Shown: piece by piece, positions 15,546 to 23,994 of the stretch
Layout: each line of letters starts with the position of its first letter
How positions within the stretch are numbered: position 1 is the first letter of the stretch
Assembly: GCF_002872075.1 (NCBI RefSeq)
Contig: NZ_PGGU01000001.1
Span: 27,103 to 91,102 of the forward strand
Length of the DNA: 64,000 nt
Source: Microbacterium aurantiacum
Lineage (GTDB): Bacteria; Actinomycetota; Actinomycetes; Actinomycetales; Microbacteriaceae
Direction: 5' to 3'
Notes under the pieces: generated by a model
What the model was told of the DNA's origin: nothing
The model's database searches: none
What the model saw: only the letters and a program-made list of their open reading frames with translations
Made by a program: the position numbers and the translations under genes

Positions 15546-16325
15546 ATGTACGTCTCCAGCTCTGCACGCACTCTCGAGCGCGATCTCATTGCCGATTGGA
15601 ACCGCAACATCGCGGACATCCCCCACACCTACGAGGGGCTCGGCACCTACACCGGCGAAGAGGTTCTCCACCTCATCCGCATGAAGCAGGATCAGGGCGC
15701 CCAAGACGGGCTACTGCTTGCTCTGCTCTCCCTCGAGCACGGCGGAGACCGCGTCGCTGGGCAGGTGATCGTGAAGTCGTTCCTGCCGCTGGCATTCCGT
15801 CTCGCACGCACCTCGGCAGCAACCCGGGACATCTTCCGCGTCTCCACCACGGATGCCACCGCGACGACGATCAGCGTGCTGTGGGAAGTCATCCACACGT
15901 ACAAGGTCGACGAGTGGACACACTCGGTCGCCGGCTACATCCGGGGTCAGATGCTGCACGTCTTGGAGACCAGCTTCATCACTCCGAAGGACGTCGAGAA
16001 GATCTCCGTCGACGAGCAGACCTTCAACGAGATCGTGGATGTCCCCTCCCTCGAGGATGAGCCCATGGCGGTCTTCCAGGACCTCATCACCGTTCTCACC
16101 TGGGCCGTCGACTCCGGCACGCTCCGCCGCGACGAGATCGAGATCCTCGTCCGCATTGAGCTGGCCGTTGGCGACCCCGGCAGCGCACGCGACGAGCTGG
16201 CTGAGGAACTCGCTGTCAGCCGCGAGACGCTCAACCGCCGGCTGCACCGCATCCGCACCAAGCTCATGACCGCTGTCAGCGGTGACCTGAGCGCGAAGCT
16301 TCCCTACGCATCCCGCCGCAGCTGA
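15546..16325 (+). CDS. Plasmid-encoded sigma-70-family factor
   Basis: 259 residues from ATG 15546 (GAAGGG nine bases upstream). Residues about 55-90 resemble sigma region 2.1-2.2 (VIVKSFLPLAFRLAR). Residues 107-141 resemble regions 2.3-2.4: ISVLWEVIHTYKVDEW is followed by YIRGQMLHVLE, the IRG signature of sigma factors. Residues 194-243 form a region 4 helix-turn-helix (ELAEELAVSRETLNRRLHRI). Region 1.1 and a full region 3 are absent, so it is a compact, divergent factor. It stands alone, divergent from the T4SS operon and its unusual promoter. I infer that it reads the TGTCCGCGA-N18-TATATG promoters. Confidence 0.75.
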   Translation: MYVSSSARTLERDLIADWNRNIADIPHTYEGLGTYTGEEVLHLIRMKQDQGAQDGLLLALLSLEHGGDRVAGQVIVKSFLPLAFRLARTSAATRDIFRVSTTDATATTISVLWEVIHTYKVDEWTHSVAGYIRGQMLHVLETSFITPKDVEKISVDEQTFNEIVDVPSLEDEPMAVFQDLITVLTWAVDSGTLRRDEIEILVRIELAVGDPGSARDELAEELAVSRETLNRRLHRIRTKLMTAVSGDLSAKLPYASRRS

Positions 16326-16348
16326 TCAGCTCGCGGGACCCACGAACG

Positions 16349-16383
16349 GACAGGGCCTCTGGATGGCCCCTGGAGGCCCTGTC
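16349..16383 (+). terminator. Terminator after the sigma gene
   Basis: GACAGGGCCTC (16349-16359) pairs perfectly with GAGGCCCTGTC (16373-16383) around a 13-base loop, 24 bases beyond the sigma stop codon. It is followed by atctcttt, a weak T-rich tail. Confidence 0.75.
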
Positions 16384-17128
16384 ATCTCTTTCACCGCTCC
16401 GCTGCACCTAGAACGCCCCGTTAGGCGCTCAGATCGCAGCACAGGACCTCTGAGGCCGAAATGCACACCCACCACTCCCCCTCCCAACGCCCATCCGGCA
16501 CCTGGCGTCGCACTACCGCTGTAACGTCGGTAGTGCTCCCGGCACGCATGCCAGCAGGCTCAGCGACATCCCTGGCGCAGACCTTGCGCGTCGCACACCG
16601 GACACGTTGCACACGCCCCCCGCTGGACTTACGCCTGATCTACCGGGAACAGAGCGGAAACCTCCCGGGCGGTGTAGCGCTACAACTGGCGGCATGTGTA
16701 GCGGACGATGTAGCAAGTGATGTAGCGGATGATGTAGCGCTCTGCTTGTGCAGTGCTTACGCAGGGTTGCCGGGTTACATGCCGCTGAGTATCCGACACA
16801 TATGCGCAAGCACAGCACATCCGTTGCGTAACCCTGGTGCATCTCTTGCGGTCGAATATCTAACACGCTTGCGGACACCAACCGCCATGCTCCCAGCGTC
16901 CTTGCGCAGTGCTAACAACAGTTCTGGCGCATCGAATGCACACAGATTGCGGTTACGCTCCGGTAACACTCCCGGAGTGTCATCTATACAACTCCGCTTG
17001 CTTAGCGGTAGACTCCCGCACATGATGCGAAAAGTTGCTGGCATATCTGCCACTGAGTCAGCGGTGTCACACCGCATGACTGTTGCCCTATCCACCGCTA
17101 GGACCACCGCAGTACAGGCGGTGATCTT
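16384..17128. other. Non-coding region upstream of parA
   Basis: About 745 bases without a convincing gene and visibly less G/C-rich than the surroundings. A long frame exists but its composition is not protein-like. It contains the phased TGTAGC repeats (16673-16738) and many TTGCG words. Near parA it has the palindromes GCGGTGtcaCACCGC (17062-17076) and CACCGCagtacagGCGGTG (17104-17122); the latter ends seven bases before the GTG start. It is the probable centromere and par control region. Confidence 0.65.
16673..16738 (+). repeat. 12-bp phased direct repeats (candidate parS)
   Basis: TGTAGC occurs at 16673, 16697, 16709, 16721 and 16733. The last four are spaced by exactly 12 bases, and the first is 24 bases before the second, so all five are in one 12-base phase. 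Repeats read GATGTAGCRRR or close variants. Arrays of short phased direct repeats just upstream of a parA gene with a small non-ParB partner are typical centromeres. The same core appears near the probable origin (51439-51655). Confidence 0.7.
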
Positions 17129-17830
17129 GTGAGCATCGCTCAGGCCACGATCCACTTCACCCGTGTGGTGGCGGTTGCCGCGCAGAAGGGCGGAGTCGGG
17201 AAGACGACGATCGTCATGATGCTCGCCGCCATCCTGTCTCGCTGGTTCAAGGTGCTCGTCGTCGACGTCGACCCGCAGAAGTCGACAACGAAGTGGGCCA
17301 ACAGGGGAGAGGAAGATCTTCCCTTCGACTTCGCAGACAGCCTGGACCCTGAGGCTCTCGGAAAGCTCAAGGATCTGCATGAGTACGACGTCATCCTCGT
17401 GGACACACCGGGCCACCACAGCGACCGCGACATCCTCGACGCCGTCCTGGACATCTCCGACTTCGTTATCGTCCCCACCGAGCCGACGGCCCTGTCGCTC
17501 GACTCGATCCTCGACACCCTCCGCGACCACATCATTCCGAAGGGCTTGCAGTACCGCCTCCTGGTGAACAAGGTGCGCCCGCAGCGTGGCACCGACCACA
17601 CCGAGTCCTGGCTCGACCTGTTCGACAAGAACGAGTGGATCCCGGGAGAAGTCGGCTTGCCGCGCTTCCGCCAGTTCATCCGCCTGTCTTCACCGGTCGA
17701 GGACGCACCGGGCGAGGGCACGGTGGTCACCCAGTTCTACGACAACCGCAAGAACCACAACGCAATCTCCGATTTCGCAGCGCTTGGCACTGAGCTGGCC
17801 GCTGCGTGGGCCACTGAGAAGAGGAGCTGA
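17129..17830 (+). CDS. parA: ParA-type partition ATPase
   Basis: 233 residues from GTG 17129. The deviant Walker A motif KGGVGKTT is at residues 20-27, the A' Asp motif is VLVVDVDPQKST, and Walker B is VILVDTPG. There is no N-terminal HTH domain, so it is a small (type Ib-like) ParA. Such ATPases move plasmid copies over the nucleoid with a centromere-bound partner. The next gene encodes that likely partner, and the phased repeats upstream would be the centromere. Palindromes at the start suggest autoregulation. Confidence 0.9.
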   Translation: MSIAQATIHFTRVVAVAAQKGGVGKTTIVMMLAAILSRWFKVLVVDVDPQKSTTKWANRGEEDLPFDFADSLDPEALGKLKDLHEYDVILVDTPGHHSDRDILDAVLDISDFVIVPTEPTALSLDSILDTLRDHIIPKGLQYRLLVNKVRPQRGTDHTESWLDLFDKNEWIPGEVGLPRFRQFIRLSSPVEDAPGEGTVVTQFYDNRKNHNAISDFAALGTELAAAWATEKRS

Positions 17831-17832
17831 CC

Positions 17833-18453
17833 ATGGCAAGGAAGAACCTGGGAGCACTCGTGCAGAGCATTGGCGCTCCGGCCGAGTCACCCACAGCTGA
17901 GAAGGCAGAAACCCCGCAACCGGAGGCGCCGGAGACGACGCCCGTAGCGCAGACGCAGGTCGTCGAGGAGACGCCGGCACCCGTGGCGAAGAAACCTGCG
18001 CGCCCCACCGCTAAGGCGGCCGCTGAACCGGTAGGGGAGGAGGCTCCAGGAACCAGCGACGCCGCTGCCACTGCCGGCATCCAGGTGATGATCCCCCAGG
18101 ACCTCAACGACCGCCTGCAGGACTACCTCAAGAAGCGCAAGATCTCCCACGCAAAGCTGCTGATCGAAGCGATCGAGAAGACCTACAAGCGGCTTCCCCA
18201 GCTGGTCAACGAGGCGCAAGGGCTCGAGGACGACGACGAGGACGACGACGATCGGGTCTTCCTCTTCGAGCGTCCCGCCCGTGAGCGTCAGCAGACCGCC
18301 GGCGCCCCGCGCGCAAAGCACCATGTCCGTCTCACTCCCAAGAACCGGAAGCTGCTGGACGTCGTCACCGAGTACGCCGGCGCCCCGTCCAGGAACTTCA
18401 TGATCACCGTCGCCTACGACGCATACCTCCCGCCCATCAAGACAGAAAGCTGA
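17833..18453 (+). CDS. ParA partner, small centromere-binding-like protein
   Basis: 206 residues, two bases after parA. A long Pro/Glu/Ala/Thr linker (residues 10-75) leads to a predicted ribbon-helix-helix-like segment (IQVMIPQDLNDRLQDYLKKRKIS, shown here in parts as IQVMIPQDL and AKLLIEAIE), a very acidic run near 136-146 (DDDEDDDD), and a second similar strand-helix unit (VRLTPKNRKLLDVV). Position and domain type fit a ParG/ParB-like protein that binds parS and stimulates ParA. Two related DNA-binding units in one chain would allow binding to phased repeats. Confidence 0.7.
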   Translation: MARKNLGALVQSIGAPAESPTAEKAETPQPEAPETTPVAQTQVVEETPAPVAKKPARPTAKAAAEPVGEEAPGTSDAAATAGIQVMIPQDLNDRLQDYLKKRKISHAKLLIEAIEKTYKRLPQLVNEAQGLEDDDEDDDDRVFLFERPARERQQTAGAPRAKHHVRLTPKNRKLLDVVTEYAGAPSRNFMITVAYDAYLPPIKTES

Positions 18454-18457
18454 GCCC

Positions 18458-19135
18458 ATGAGTACGCCAGACACTGACCGCAAGACCCTCGAGGACGCCG
18501 AACAGGCGGTGGAACGCAAAGCCGCCGTGCAGCGGCCGACAAGATCCCGCCGGCGGCCGATGCTCTACGCCATCGGCACAGCATTGATCGTCCTCGCAGG
18601 CATCGGCATCTACTTCGGAGTCACCAACACGACCCGGACTGTCAGCGTCATGGCCACGAACACCGACATCGCGCGCGGTGACACCATCACGGTCGAGGAC
18701 CTCAAGCCGATCGAACTCGCAGGTGGCCAGAACCTCGACGCTATCAAGGCCGCGGACGCACAGGACCTCGTCGGGACCACGGCGCTCGTCGACCTGCCAG
18801 AAGGAACGCTGCTGACGACGAAGAACGCGGGGGAGGGGCTTGAAGTCCCCTCATCCTCTTCGATCGTTGGCGTCACGGTCACCAGCGCACAGATGCCCGC
18901 CTACCCGCTCGCCGCCGGCGACAAGGTCCGCATCGTCGAAACCCCCGTCAACCAGGGCGACCCGCCCATCGACACCCCGAAGAGCTTCGACGCGGTCGTC
19001 TTCACCACGACCTACAACAGCGAAGCCAAGGTGTGGACTGTCGACCTGATCGTCCCGAAGACCCTCGCACCAGACATCGCAGCACGCTCGGCCACCGGCC
19101 GCGTGGCCCTGATCCTGGACTCGGCGGGGCAGTAA
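18458..19135 (+). CDS. cpaB: CpaB/RcpC-like SAF-domain protein of the Tad pilus
   Basis: 225 residues. A basic N-terminus and one membrane segment (34-54) precede a SAF domain (about 60-130, with TDIARGDTITVEDL and LVDLPEGTLLT), then a beta-rich C-terminal part. SAF-domain proteins of this kind belong to Tad/Flp pilus assembly, where CpaB/RcpC acts outside the membrane. It starts four bases after the par gene, so par and tad genes appear to share a transcript. Confidence 0.8.
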   Translation: MSTPDTDRKTLEDAEQAVERKAAVQRPTRSRRRPMLYAIGTALIVLAGIGIYFGVTNTTRTVSVMATNTDIARGDTITVEDLKPIELAGGQNLDAIKAADAQDLVGTTALVDLPEGTLLTTKNAGEGLEVPSSSSIVGVTVTSAQMPAYPLAAGDKVRIVETPVNQGDPPIDTPKSFDAVVFTTTYNSEAKVWTVDLIVPKTLAPDIAARSATGRVALILDSAGQ

Positions 19136-19137
19136 CC

Positions 19138-19974
19138 ATGGCCATCATCACCCTCGCCTCCGTCACGGGCGCACCAGGTGTGAGTACGACCGCGGTTGCC
19201 CTCGCCCTGCAGAACCCCAAGCCCACGATGCTCATCGAAGCCGACATCTCCAGGACCAGCAGCATCCTGCCCGGCACACTGCAGGGCCAGGTGCAGCACA
19301 CCACCGGCCTCACCGAAGCTGCCGTCGCCGACCAGCGCAACGACCTCACCGCGCAGGTCCTGTGGGACCAGACCGTCGAGCTCGCCCCGGACACGGTCCT
19401 CGTACCCGGCTTCCGAACCCTCAGCGGCGCCGCCGGAACCACGCCCGGATTCTGGCGTGAGCTCATCCACGCGGCAACACCGCTGGAGACCTCCGGCTGG
19501 GACGTGATCATCGACCTGGGCCGCCTGCGCTTCAACGACATCCGGATCCCTCTCATGCGCGAGTCCGACAGCGTCACCCTGCTCGTCGACGGCACGCTGC
19601 CCACCACGGCAGCCGTGTTCAGCCACACCCACGAGCTCGACGAGTACGGCCGCTCCGTGCCCCGCGGATGGCTGCTCACCGCACTCGGAGAAGTCGGTCA
19701 CGACTCCTACGTCGACCTGATCTACACCGAGCGTCCTGAGGGCCAGTGGACCTACCCCAGCCAAGACGCACCCAAAGCCCTCGGCCTCAAACTGCTCGGC
19801 AAGCTCCCCTGGGACCCGAAGAACGCCTCCCCGTACCTGTGGGGAGCCAACGGCCCCCGCAACCCCAAGAAGGCACCGTATGTGCGCTCCATCGACGCGC
19901 TGCTTACCGCCTACACCGACACCATCGGCGAGCGAAAGCTCAGCCTCGAGATCGAACAGGAGGCCGCCCAGTGA
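19138..19974 (+). CDS. CpaE/TadZ-like ParA-superfamily protein
   Basis: 278 residues from ATG 19138. The N-terminus ITLASVTGAPGVSTTAVAL is a ParA/MinD fold start in which the P-loop reads GAPGVSTT, without the usual lysine. LIEADISRT and DVIIDLGRL match the later nucleotide-site strands. TadZ/CpaE proteins place the Tad pilus machine in the cell and often have altered P-loops. It sits between CpaB and TadA as in other Tad loci. Confidence 0.75.
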   Translation: MAIITLASVTGAPGVSTTAVALALQNPKPTMLIEADISRTSSILPGTLQGQVQHTTGLTEAAVADQRNDLTAQVLWDQTVELAPDTVLVPGFRTLSGAAGTTPGFWRELIHAATPLETSGWDVIIDLGRLRFNDIRIPLMRESDSVTLLVDGTLPTTAAVFSHTHELDEYGRSVPRGWLLTALGEVGHDSYVDLIYTERPEGQWTYPSQDAPKALGLKLLGKLPWDPKNASPYLWGANGPRNPKKAPYVRSIDALLTAYTDTIGERKLSLEIEQEAAQ

Positions 19975-21560
19975 GCACCTTCGACGAGAACGCCCAGCCC
20001 GCCGGCGTAGACCCGGCCAGCCTGGATTCGCTTCCGTTCTTCGCGCAGCCGAAGACCCCGCAGCCCACCACGCGAGAAGAGCAGCTCGCCGCGAACCTGA
20101 CCAGGTCGGCAATGCGACGCGGATCCGTCCCTGCCGGCACGCACCCGACCGAACCCCAGCAGGCCGCCGACACGATACCAACCAGCGCGTTCGGCGCCGC
20201 TGCCGACGAGCCGCAGACGCTCGAGGAGCGCAGCGCTCTTCCGTGGGACGACGTCAACAAGATCCGAGACAAGGTCGCACGGGTCCTGTCCGAGACTCTC
20301 GCCGAACAGATGAACATGCCCCTCGAGATGCAGAAGCAGCTCGCCCAGGGTCACATCAAGGACAACATCGCCGCCGAAGTCGCCAAGCAGGCCCGGGACA
20401 ACGTCAGCACCGCGTGGACCACCCGCCTGCAGAACCGCATTCAGCGCGCCGTGTTCGACGCGCTGTTCAACCTCGGACGCCTGCAGCCCCTCGTCGACGA
20501 GCCCGGCGTGGAGAACATCCACATCGGTGGATTCGATAACGTCTGGCTCTCCTACGACGACGGCCGCGTCGTCCGTTACGAGCACGCCATCGCCGTCAGC
20601 GATGCGGACCTCGTCCAGTCCATCAACCTGCTCGCTTCCCGTGAAGGCAACCGATCCTTCACGACCGCGCGACCCCGCCTGCACCTGGACCTCCCCGGAG
20701 GCGCACGACTCGCGGCGATCGCGCACCCCACCGCCGACCGACCCACGATCGTCATCCGAATCCACCGGCTCGTCGACGTCACCCTCGACGACCTGGTCAG
20801 GCGCGGCACCCTCACACCACTGGCCGCGAAGTTCCTCCGCGCCGCGGTGCGCGCCGGCGTCTCGATCGTCACCTCCGGATTCCCCGGTGCTGGCAAGACC
20901 ACGCTGCTGCGTGCGCTCGCCGACGTGATCCCTGCGAGCGAGAAACTCGTCACGATTGAGATGGAGCGCGAGCTGTACCTGCACAAGCTCCCCGATCGGC
21001 ATCCGCGCGTCGTCTCGCTCGAGTACCGGCCGGGGGAGGGCGAGCCTGGACCTGACGGCAAGCTGCCCGGTGAGATCACGCTCGAGGATCTCGTCGCGGA
21101 CACTCTCCGCCTCGACACGCAGCGCTTCATCATCGGTGAGGTTCGCGGCCCCGAGATCTACGCGATGATGCAGGCCATGCAGTCCGGCGTCGGCTCCCTG
21201 TCGACCCTGCACGCGGCCAGCGGCCACGAGGCCATCGACCGCATGGCCTCGCTCATGCTGTCCAAGGGGCAGAACGTCACCCCGGTGTACGCCTACCGGA
21301 TGATCGAGCAGAACATCAGTCTCGTCGTCCAGATCGCGAAGATCGTCGACGCTGAGGGGAAGCCGAAGCGCGTGATCACCGAGATCAGCGAGATCCAGCC
21401 GGGCGAGGAATCCAACGGGTTCCGCCCGGTGGCTCACCAGCTGTTCCGTTGGGACCGTGCCACGCAGATGCTCCTCCCGAACTCCCAGCCATCGCCCAAG
21501 CTGGCCGAGATCCTGCATCACGCAGGCTTCACCGAGACCGATATGAGGGGGGCAGCCTGA
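19971..21560 (+). CDS. tadA: TadA/CpaF pilus assembly ATPase
   Basis: 529 residues from GTG 19971, overlapping the previous stop. A variable N-terminus of about 120 residues precedes the conserved secretion ATPase: Walker A SGFPGAGKTTLL near residue 303, the Asp/Glu-box region (IEMERELYL), Walker B RFIIGEVRG near 384, and the His box (STLHAASGHEAIDRM). It powers Flp pilus polymerisation at the inner face of the membrane. It overlaps tadB by one base. Confidence 0.92.
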   Translation: MSTFDENAQPAGVDPASLDSLPFFAQPKTPQPTTREEQLAANLTRSAMRRGSVPAGTHPTEPQQAADTIPTSAFGAAADEPQTLEERSALPWDDVNKIRDKVARVLSETLAEQMNMPLEMQKQLAQGHIKDNIAAEVAKQARDNVSTAWTTRLQNRIQRAVFDALFNLGRLQPLVDEPGVENIHIGGFDNVWLSYDDGRVVRYEHAIAVSDADLVQSINLLASREGNRSFTTARPRLHLDLPGGARLAAIAHPTADRPTIVIRIHRLVDVTLDDLVRRGTLTPLAAKFLRAAVRAGVSIVTSGFPGAGKTTLLRALADVIPASEKLVTIEMERELYLHKLPDRHPRVVSLEYRPGEGEPGPDGKLPGEITLEDLVADTLRLDTQRFIIGEVRGPEIYAMMQAMQSGVGSLSTLHAASGHEAIDRMASLMLSKGQNVTPVYAYRMIEQNISLVVQIAKIVDAEGKPKRVITEISEIQPGEESNGFRPVAHQLFRWDRATQMLLPNSQPSPKLAEILHHAGFTETDMRGAA

Positions 21561-22420
21561 TGGGTCAGCCACTACTCGCTCTCGCCGTCGTCGTCTTCGT
21601 GATCGGCGGCATGGTCCTCCTGTACGCGACCCTCGGGAGGGAACGCGCTGCAGGGACGCCGACGCGGCGGAGGTCCCGCCGCAAGATCCAGGTGACGACG
21701 TCGCAGCGGAACACGATCATCGTCGGTGCGGTGATCGGCCTGATCGCTGCGGTCCTCACCGGATGGTGGCTCCTGGTCATCGCCGTACCGACCGCACTGA
21801 TCGGGATCCCGTGGCTGCTGCGCGCCGGCCCCGAGGATGCAGCGATCGAGCGACTCGACGCCCTCGAGTCCTGGACCCGCAGCCTCAGCGGCCTCACCGT
21901 GTCCGGCCAAGGCCTCGAGCACACCATCGAGGCGTCACTGCCCAGCTGCCCAGAACCGATCCGCCCGCAGGTCACTCAGCTTGTCGCCCGGATCAACTCC
22001 CGGATCCCGACCGATGTCGCCCTCCAGGCCTTCGCCGACGACCTGAACGACGCCACCGCCGACACTGTCGTGATGCATCTCAAGCTCAAGGCAGATCTGC
22101 GAGGCAACGGACTGGCCGCGTCCCTCAAGGACCTCGCTGCAGCGATGTTCGAGCGCATCAAGGCTCGTCGCGATATCGAGGCGGAGCGCTCCGGCCACCG
22201 CAACGAGGCGCGCATCGTGACCTACCTCGTGATCGGTCTGCTCGTGGTCCTGGTGCTGTTCCAGCAGTACTCCGCCCCGTACGGGACGCCCATCGGGCAG
22301 ATGCTGCTCGCCGGCTACCTCATCGCGTACGGCTTCGTGCTGTTCATGATGCGCAAGGTCAGCCGGGGCAAGCCCGAAGCACGACCCCTCGTCTCATCCA
22401 AGTCCGGAGGCGCCAAATGA
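21560..22420 (+). CDS. tadB: TadB-like pilus platform protein
   Basis: 286 residues. N-terminal membrane segments near 3-21 and 52-85 precede a cytoplasmic T2SSF domain (about 98-225, with LEHTIEASL and LKADLRGNGLAASLKDLA) and two C-terminal membrane segments. TadB and TadC form the inner-membrane platform for the pilus. The start is coupled to the tadA stop (TGATG). Confidence 0.88.
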   Translation: MGQPLLALAVVVFVIGGMVLLYATLGRERAAGTPTRRRSRRKIQVTTSQRNTIIVGAVIGLIAAVLTGWWLLVIAVPTALIGIPWLLRAGPEDAAIERLDALESWTRSLSGLTVSGQGLEHTIEASLPSCPEPIRPQVTQLVARINSRIPTDVALQAFADDLNDATADTVVMHLKLKADLRGNGLAASLKDLAAAMFERIKARRDIEAERSGHRNEARIVTYLVIGLLVVLVLFQQYSAPYGTPIGQMLLAGYLIAYGFVLFMMRKVSRGKPEARPLVSSKSGGAK

Positions 22421-23301
22421 ACATGATCATCACGCTCGTCATCCCGGCGATGCTCGGAGGCCTCGGCCTCACGCTCATCGTCGCGGCGCTGTTGCCTACG
22501 CAGCCCAGCCTCGCCGGCGCGATCGAACGGATGGGGTCGACCAGCGTCGCCACCACGGACGGTGTCCAGTCCACGATGCAGGAGCGCTTCACCGGCGCGA
22601 CCATCCGCCGGCTGCATGGCACCTCGCTGTTGAAGACGCCCACGGCCGACCTGAACCTCATCGGGATGTCCGTGAACAGGTGGGTGTGGCAGAAGATCCT
22701 CCTGGCAGCCCTCGGCCTGATCCTGCCCCTCGCCATCGGCGTTGTCGCCTCTGTACTGGGCCTGGTGCCGATCTACATCCCCGCACTCCTCGGCCTGCCG
22801 CTCGCGTTCGGTGCCTGGTTCCTGCCGGACATCATCATCCGCGACCAGGCGACGGAAGCCCGGCTCGAGTTCACCCGCGCCGTTGCCGTCTACTACGAGC
22901 TCATCGGCTCCGAGCGCGCCCGCGGCGCCTCGCCCTCCGAAGCCCTCGAGTCCGCAGCCAGTGTGGGCAAGGCGTGGCCGTTCGTCCGCATCCGCACGGC
23001 GCTCACCGAGGCCCGGTACTCGCTCATGGCATCGTGGGACGCTCTCGAGCGCCTCTCCAACGAAATCAAGGTGCCTGAGCTTGGCGATATCGCCCGAGTA
23101 ATTAGGCTCTCAGGGGAGGAGGGAGCGTCCATATATGAGACACTCAGAGCACGCGGTCAGAGCTTGCGGGACCGCCTCCTCAACGAAGAGAAGAGGGGAT
23201 CGAAGTCAACAACGAACGGGATGATCGTGCTGATGGCACTCACGGGAGTGCTCTTCCTCGCGATCCTGGGGACTCCCGCTCTTCTCGACGCTTTGCTCTA
23301 A
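22417..23301 (+). CDS. tadC: TadC-like pilus platform protein
   Basis: 294 residues from ATG 22417, overlapping the tadB stop. A membrane segment at 3-24, a pair near 91-130, a T2SSF domain (about 140-260; SIYETLRARGQSLRDRL) and a C-terminal membrane segment are visible. It is the second platform protein. Promoter C follows directly after the stop, separating the assembly genes from the pilin genes. Confidence 0.88.
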   Translation: MNMIITLVIPAMLGGLGLTLIVAALLPTQPSLAGAIERMGSTSVATTDGVQSTMQERFTGATIRRLHGTSLLKTPTADLNLIGMSVNRWVWQKILLAALGLILPLAIGVVASVLGLVPIYIPALLGLPLAFGAWFLPDIIIRDQATEARLEFTRAVAVYYELIGSERARGASPSEALESAASVGKAWPFVRIRTALTEARYSLMASWDALERLSNEIKVPELGDIARVIRLSGEEGASIYETLRARGQSLRDRLLNEEKRGSKSTTNGMIVLMALTGVLFLAILGTPALLDALL

Positions 23302-23316
23302 CAATCAAAGATCGAA

Positions 23317-23349
23317 TGTCCGCGAAGGTCTGATCCAGACCCTTATATG
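23317..23349 (+). promoter_or_regulatory. Promoter C of the TGTCCGCGA-N18-TATATG family
   Basis: TGTCCGCGA (23317-23325), 18 bases, TATATGAAGTAA (23344-23355). It lies in the 72-base gap between tadC and the pilin gene, 24 bases before the pilin ATG, whose ribosome site is GGAAGGAAG. It would give extra transcription of pilin and downstream genes. Confidence 0.85.
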
Positions 23350-23373
23350 AAGTAACGACCGGAAGGAAGCACC

Positions 23374-23568
23374 ATGAGCACAATGAGTCGGGAGTTCCGC
23401 TCCCGCATGAAGGGACGCGTATCGCGCGTCTTCGAGACCCCGGAGCGTGGATCCGTCACGCTCGAGCAGGTCATCTGGTACGCCGTCATCGGCGCCGCCG
23501 CTGTCGTCGTTGTCGGCCTCCTCGTCGCGGCCATCATGTCGTACGCGGGCCAGGTCCCCACGGGCTGA
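23374..23568 (+). CDS. flp: Flp-type major pilin
   Basis: 64 residues. A basic leader of 26 residues ends in ERG; the mature protein would begin SVTLEQVIWYAVIG, with Glu at position +5 followed by a hydrophobic helix. This is the class IV prepilin cleavage pattern for the prepilin peptidase encoded at 31982. The mature pilin of 38 residues is very small, as in Flp pili. It has its own promoter and an excellent ribosome site, as expected for the major subunit. Confidence 0.85.
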   Translation: MSTMSREFRSRMKGRVSRVFETPERGSVTLEQVIWYAVIGAAAVVVVGLLVAAIMSYAGQVPTG

Positions 23569-23583
23569 CCGGGATCTCCACCA

Positions 23584-23994
23584 ATGCAGTTCAAGCACCT
23601 CTTTTCACCGGTCAGGGCACGAGACGCCCTGACCGGTGAAAAGGGTGCCGTCACGCTGGAGAACGTGATCACCTTCTCCGTGATCATCCTCGTCTTCGGA
23701 CTGGGCCTCCACTTCGGGATCCAGCTGCACGCCAACAACATCGCCCACCAGGCGGCGCAGCTCGCCTGCAACAACGCCCGCGCCTTCAACAGCACCGCGG
23801 CCGCCGGCACCACCATCGGGGAGGCGATCATCAACGGCTCGAACTCTCCCATCGAGGGCGGCAACGTCGCAGTCAGCCGCTCTGCGACCATCGTCACCGC
23901 CAGCGTCACCGGCCAGACCAACAGCTTCGTCCCCGGACTCGTCACCAGCGTCGAGCAGGTCGTCACCTGCCCGACCGAGAGGTGGGTGAACTGA
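23584..23994 (+). CDS. TadE-like pseudopilin
   Basis: 136 residues. The leader ends EKG (residue 21) before AVTLENVITFSVIIL, again with Glu at +5. A hydrophobic helix and a small extracellular domain with two Cys follow. TadE-like pseudopilins are minor subunits. Codons 7-21 carry the perfect 18-bp inverted repeat at 23601-23643, which is unusual inside a gene. The stop overlaps the next start (TGATG). Confidence 0.82.
   Translation: MQFKHLFSPVRARDALTGEKGAVTLENVITFSVIILVFGLGLHFGIQLHANNIAHQAAQLACNNARAFNSTAAAGTTIGEAIINGSNSPIEGGNVAVSRSATIVTASVTGQTNSFVPGLVTSVEQVVTCPTERWVN
23601..23643. repeat. Perfect 18-bp inverted repeat inside the pseudopilin gene
   Basis: 23601-23618 (CTTTTCACCGGTCAGGGC) is the exact reverse complement of 23626-23643, with a seven-base loop (acgagac). 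It encodes the leader peptide segment from Leu6 to Lys20. The stem would be far more stable than expected for coding sequence and may act as an attenuator, an RNA-stability element behind the major pilin gene, or a protein binding site. Confidence 0.8.

Noticed and set aside
16461..17132. 223-codon plus-strand frame upstream of parA
   Set aside because: Amino-acid composition is not protein-like, the region carries phased repeats and palindromes, and the frame overlaps the parA start.
19911..21572. Long open frame on the minus strand opposite tadA
   Set aside because: Shadow of tadA caused by G/C-rich third positions. The plus strand has clear family motifs; the minus frame has none and no ribosome site.
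23128..23140. Further TATATGA-like word inside tadC, considered as a ninth family promoter
   Set aside because: No TGTCCGCGA or similar word lies 18 bases upstream and it is within the conserved tadC coding sequence.
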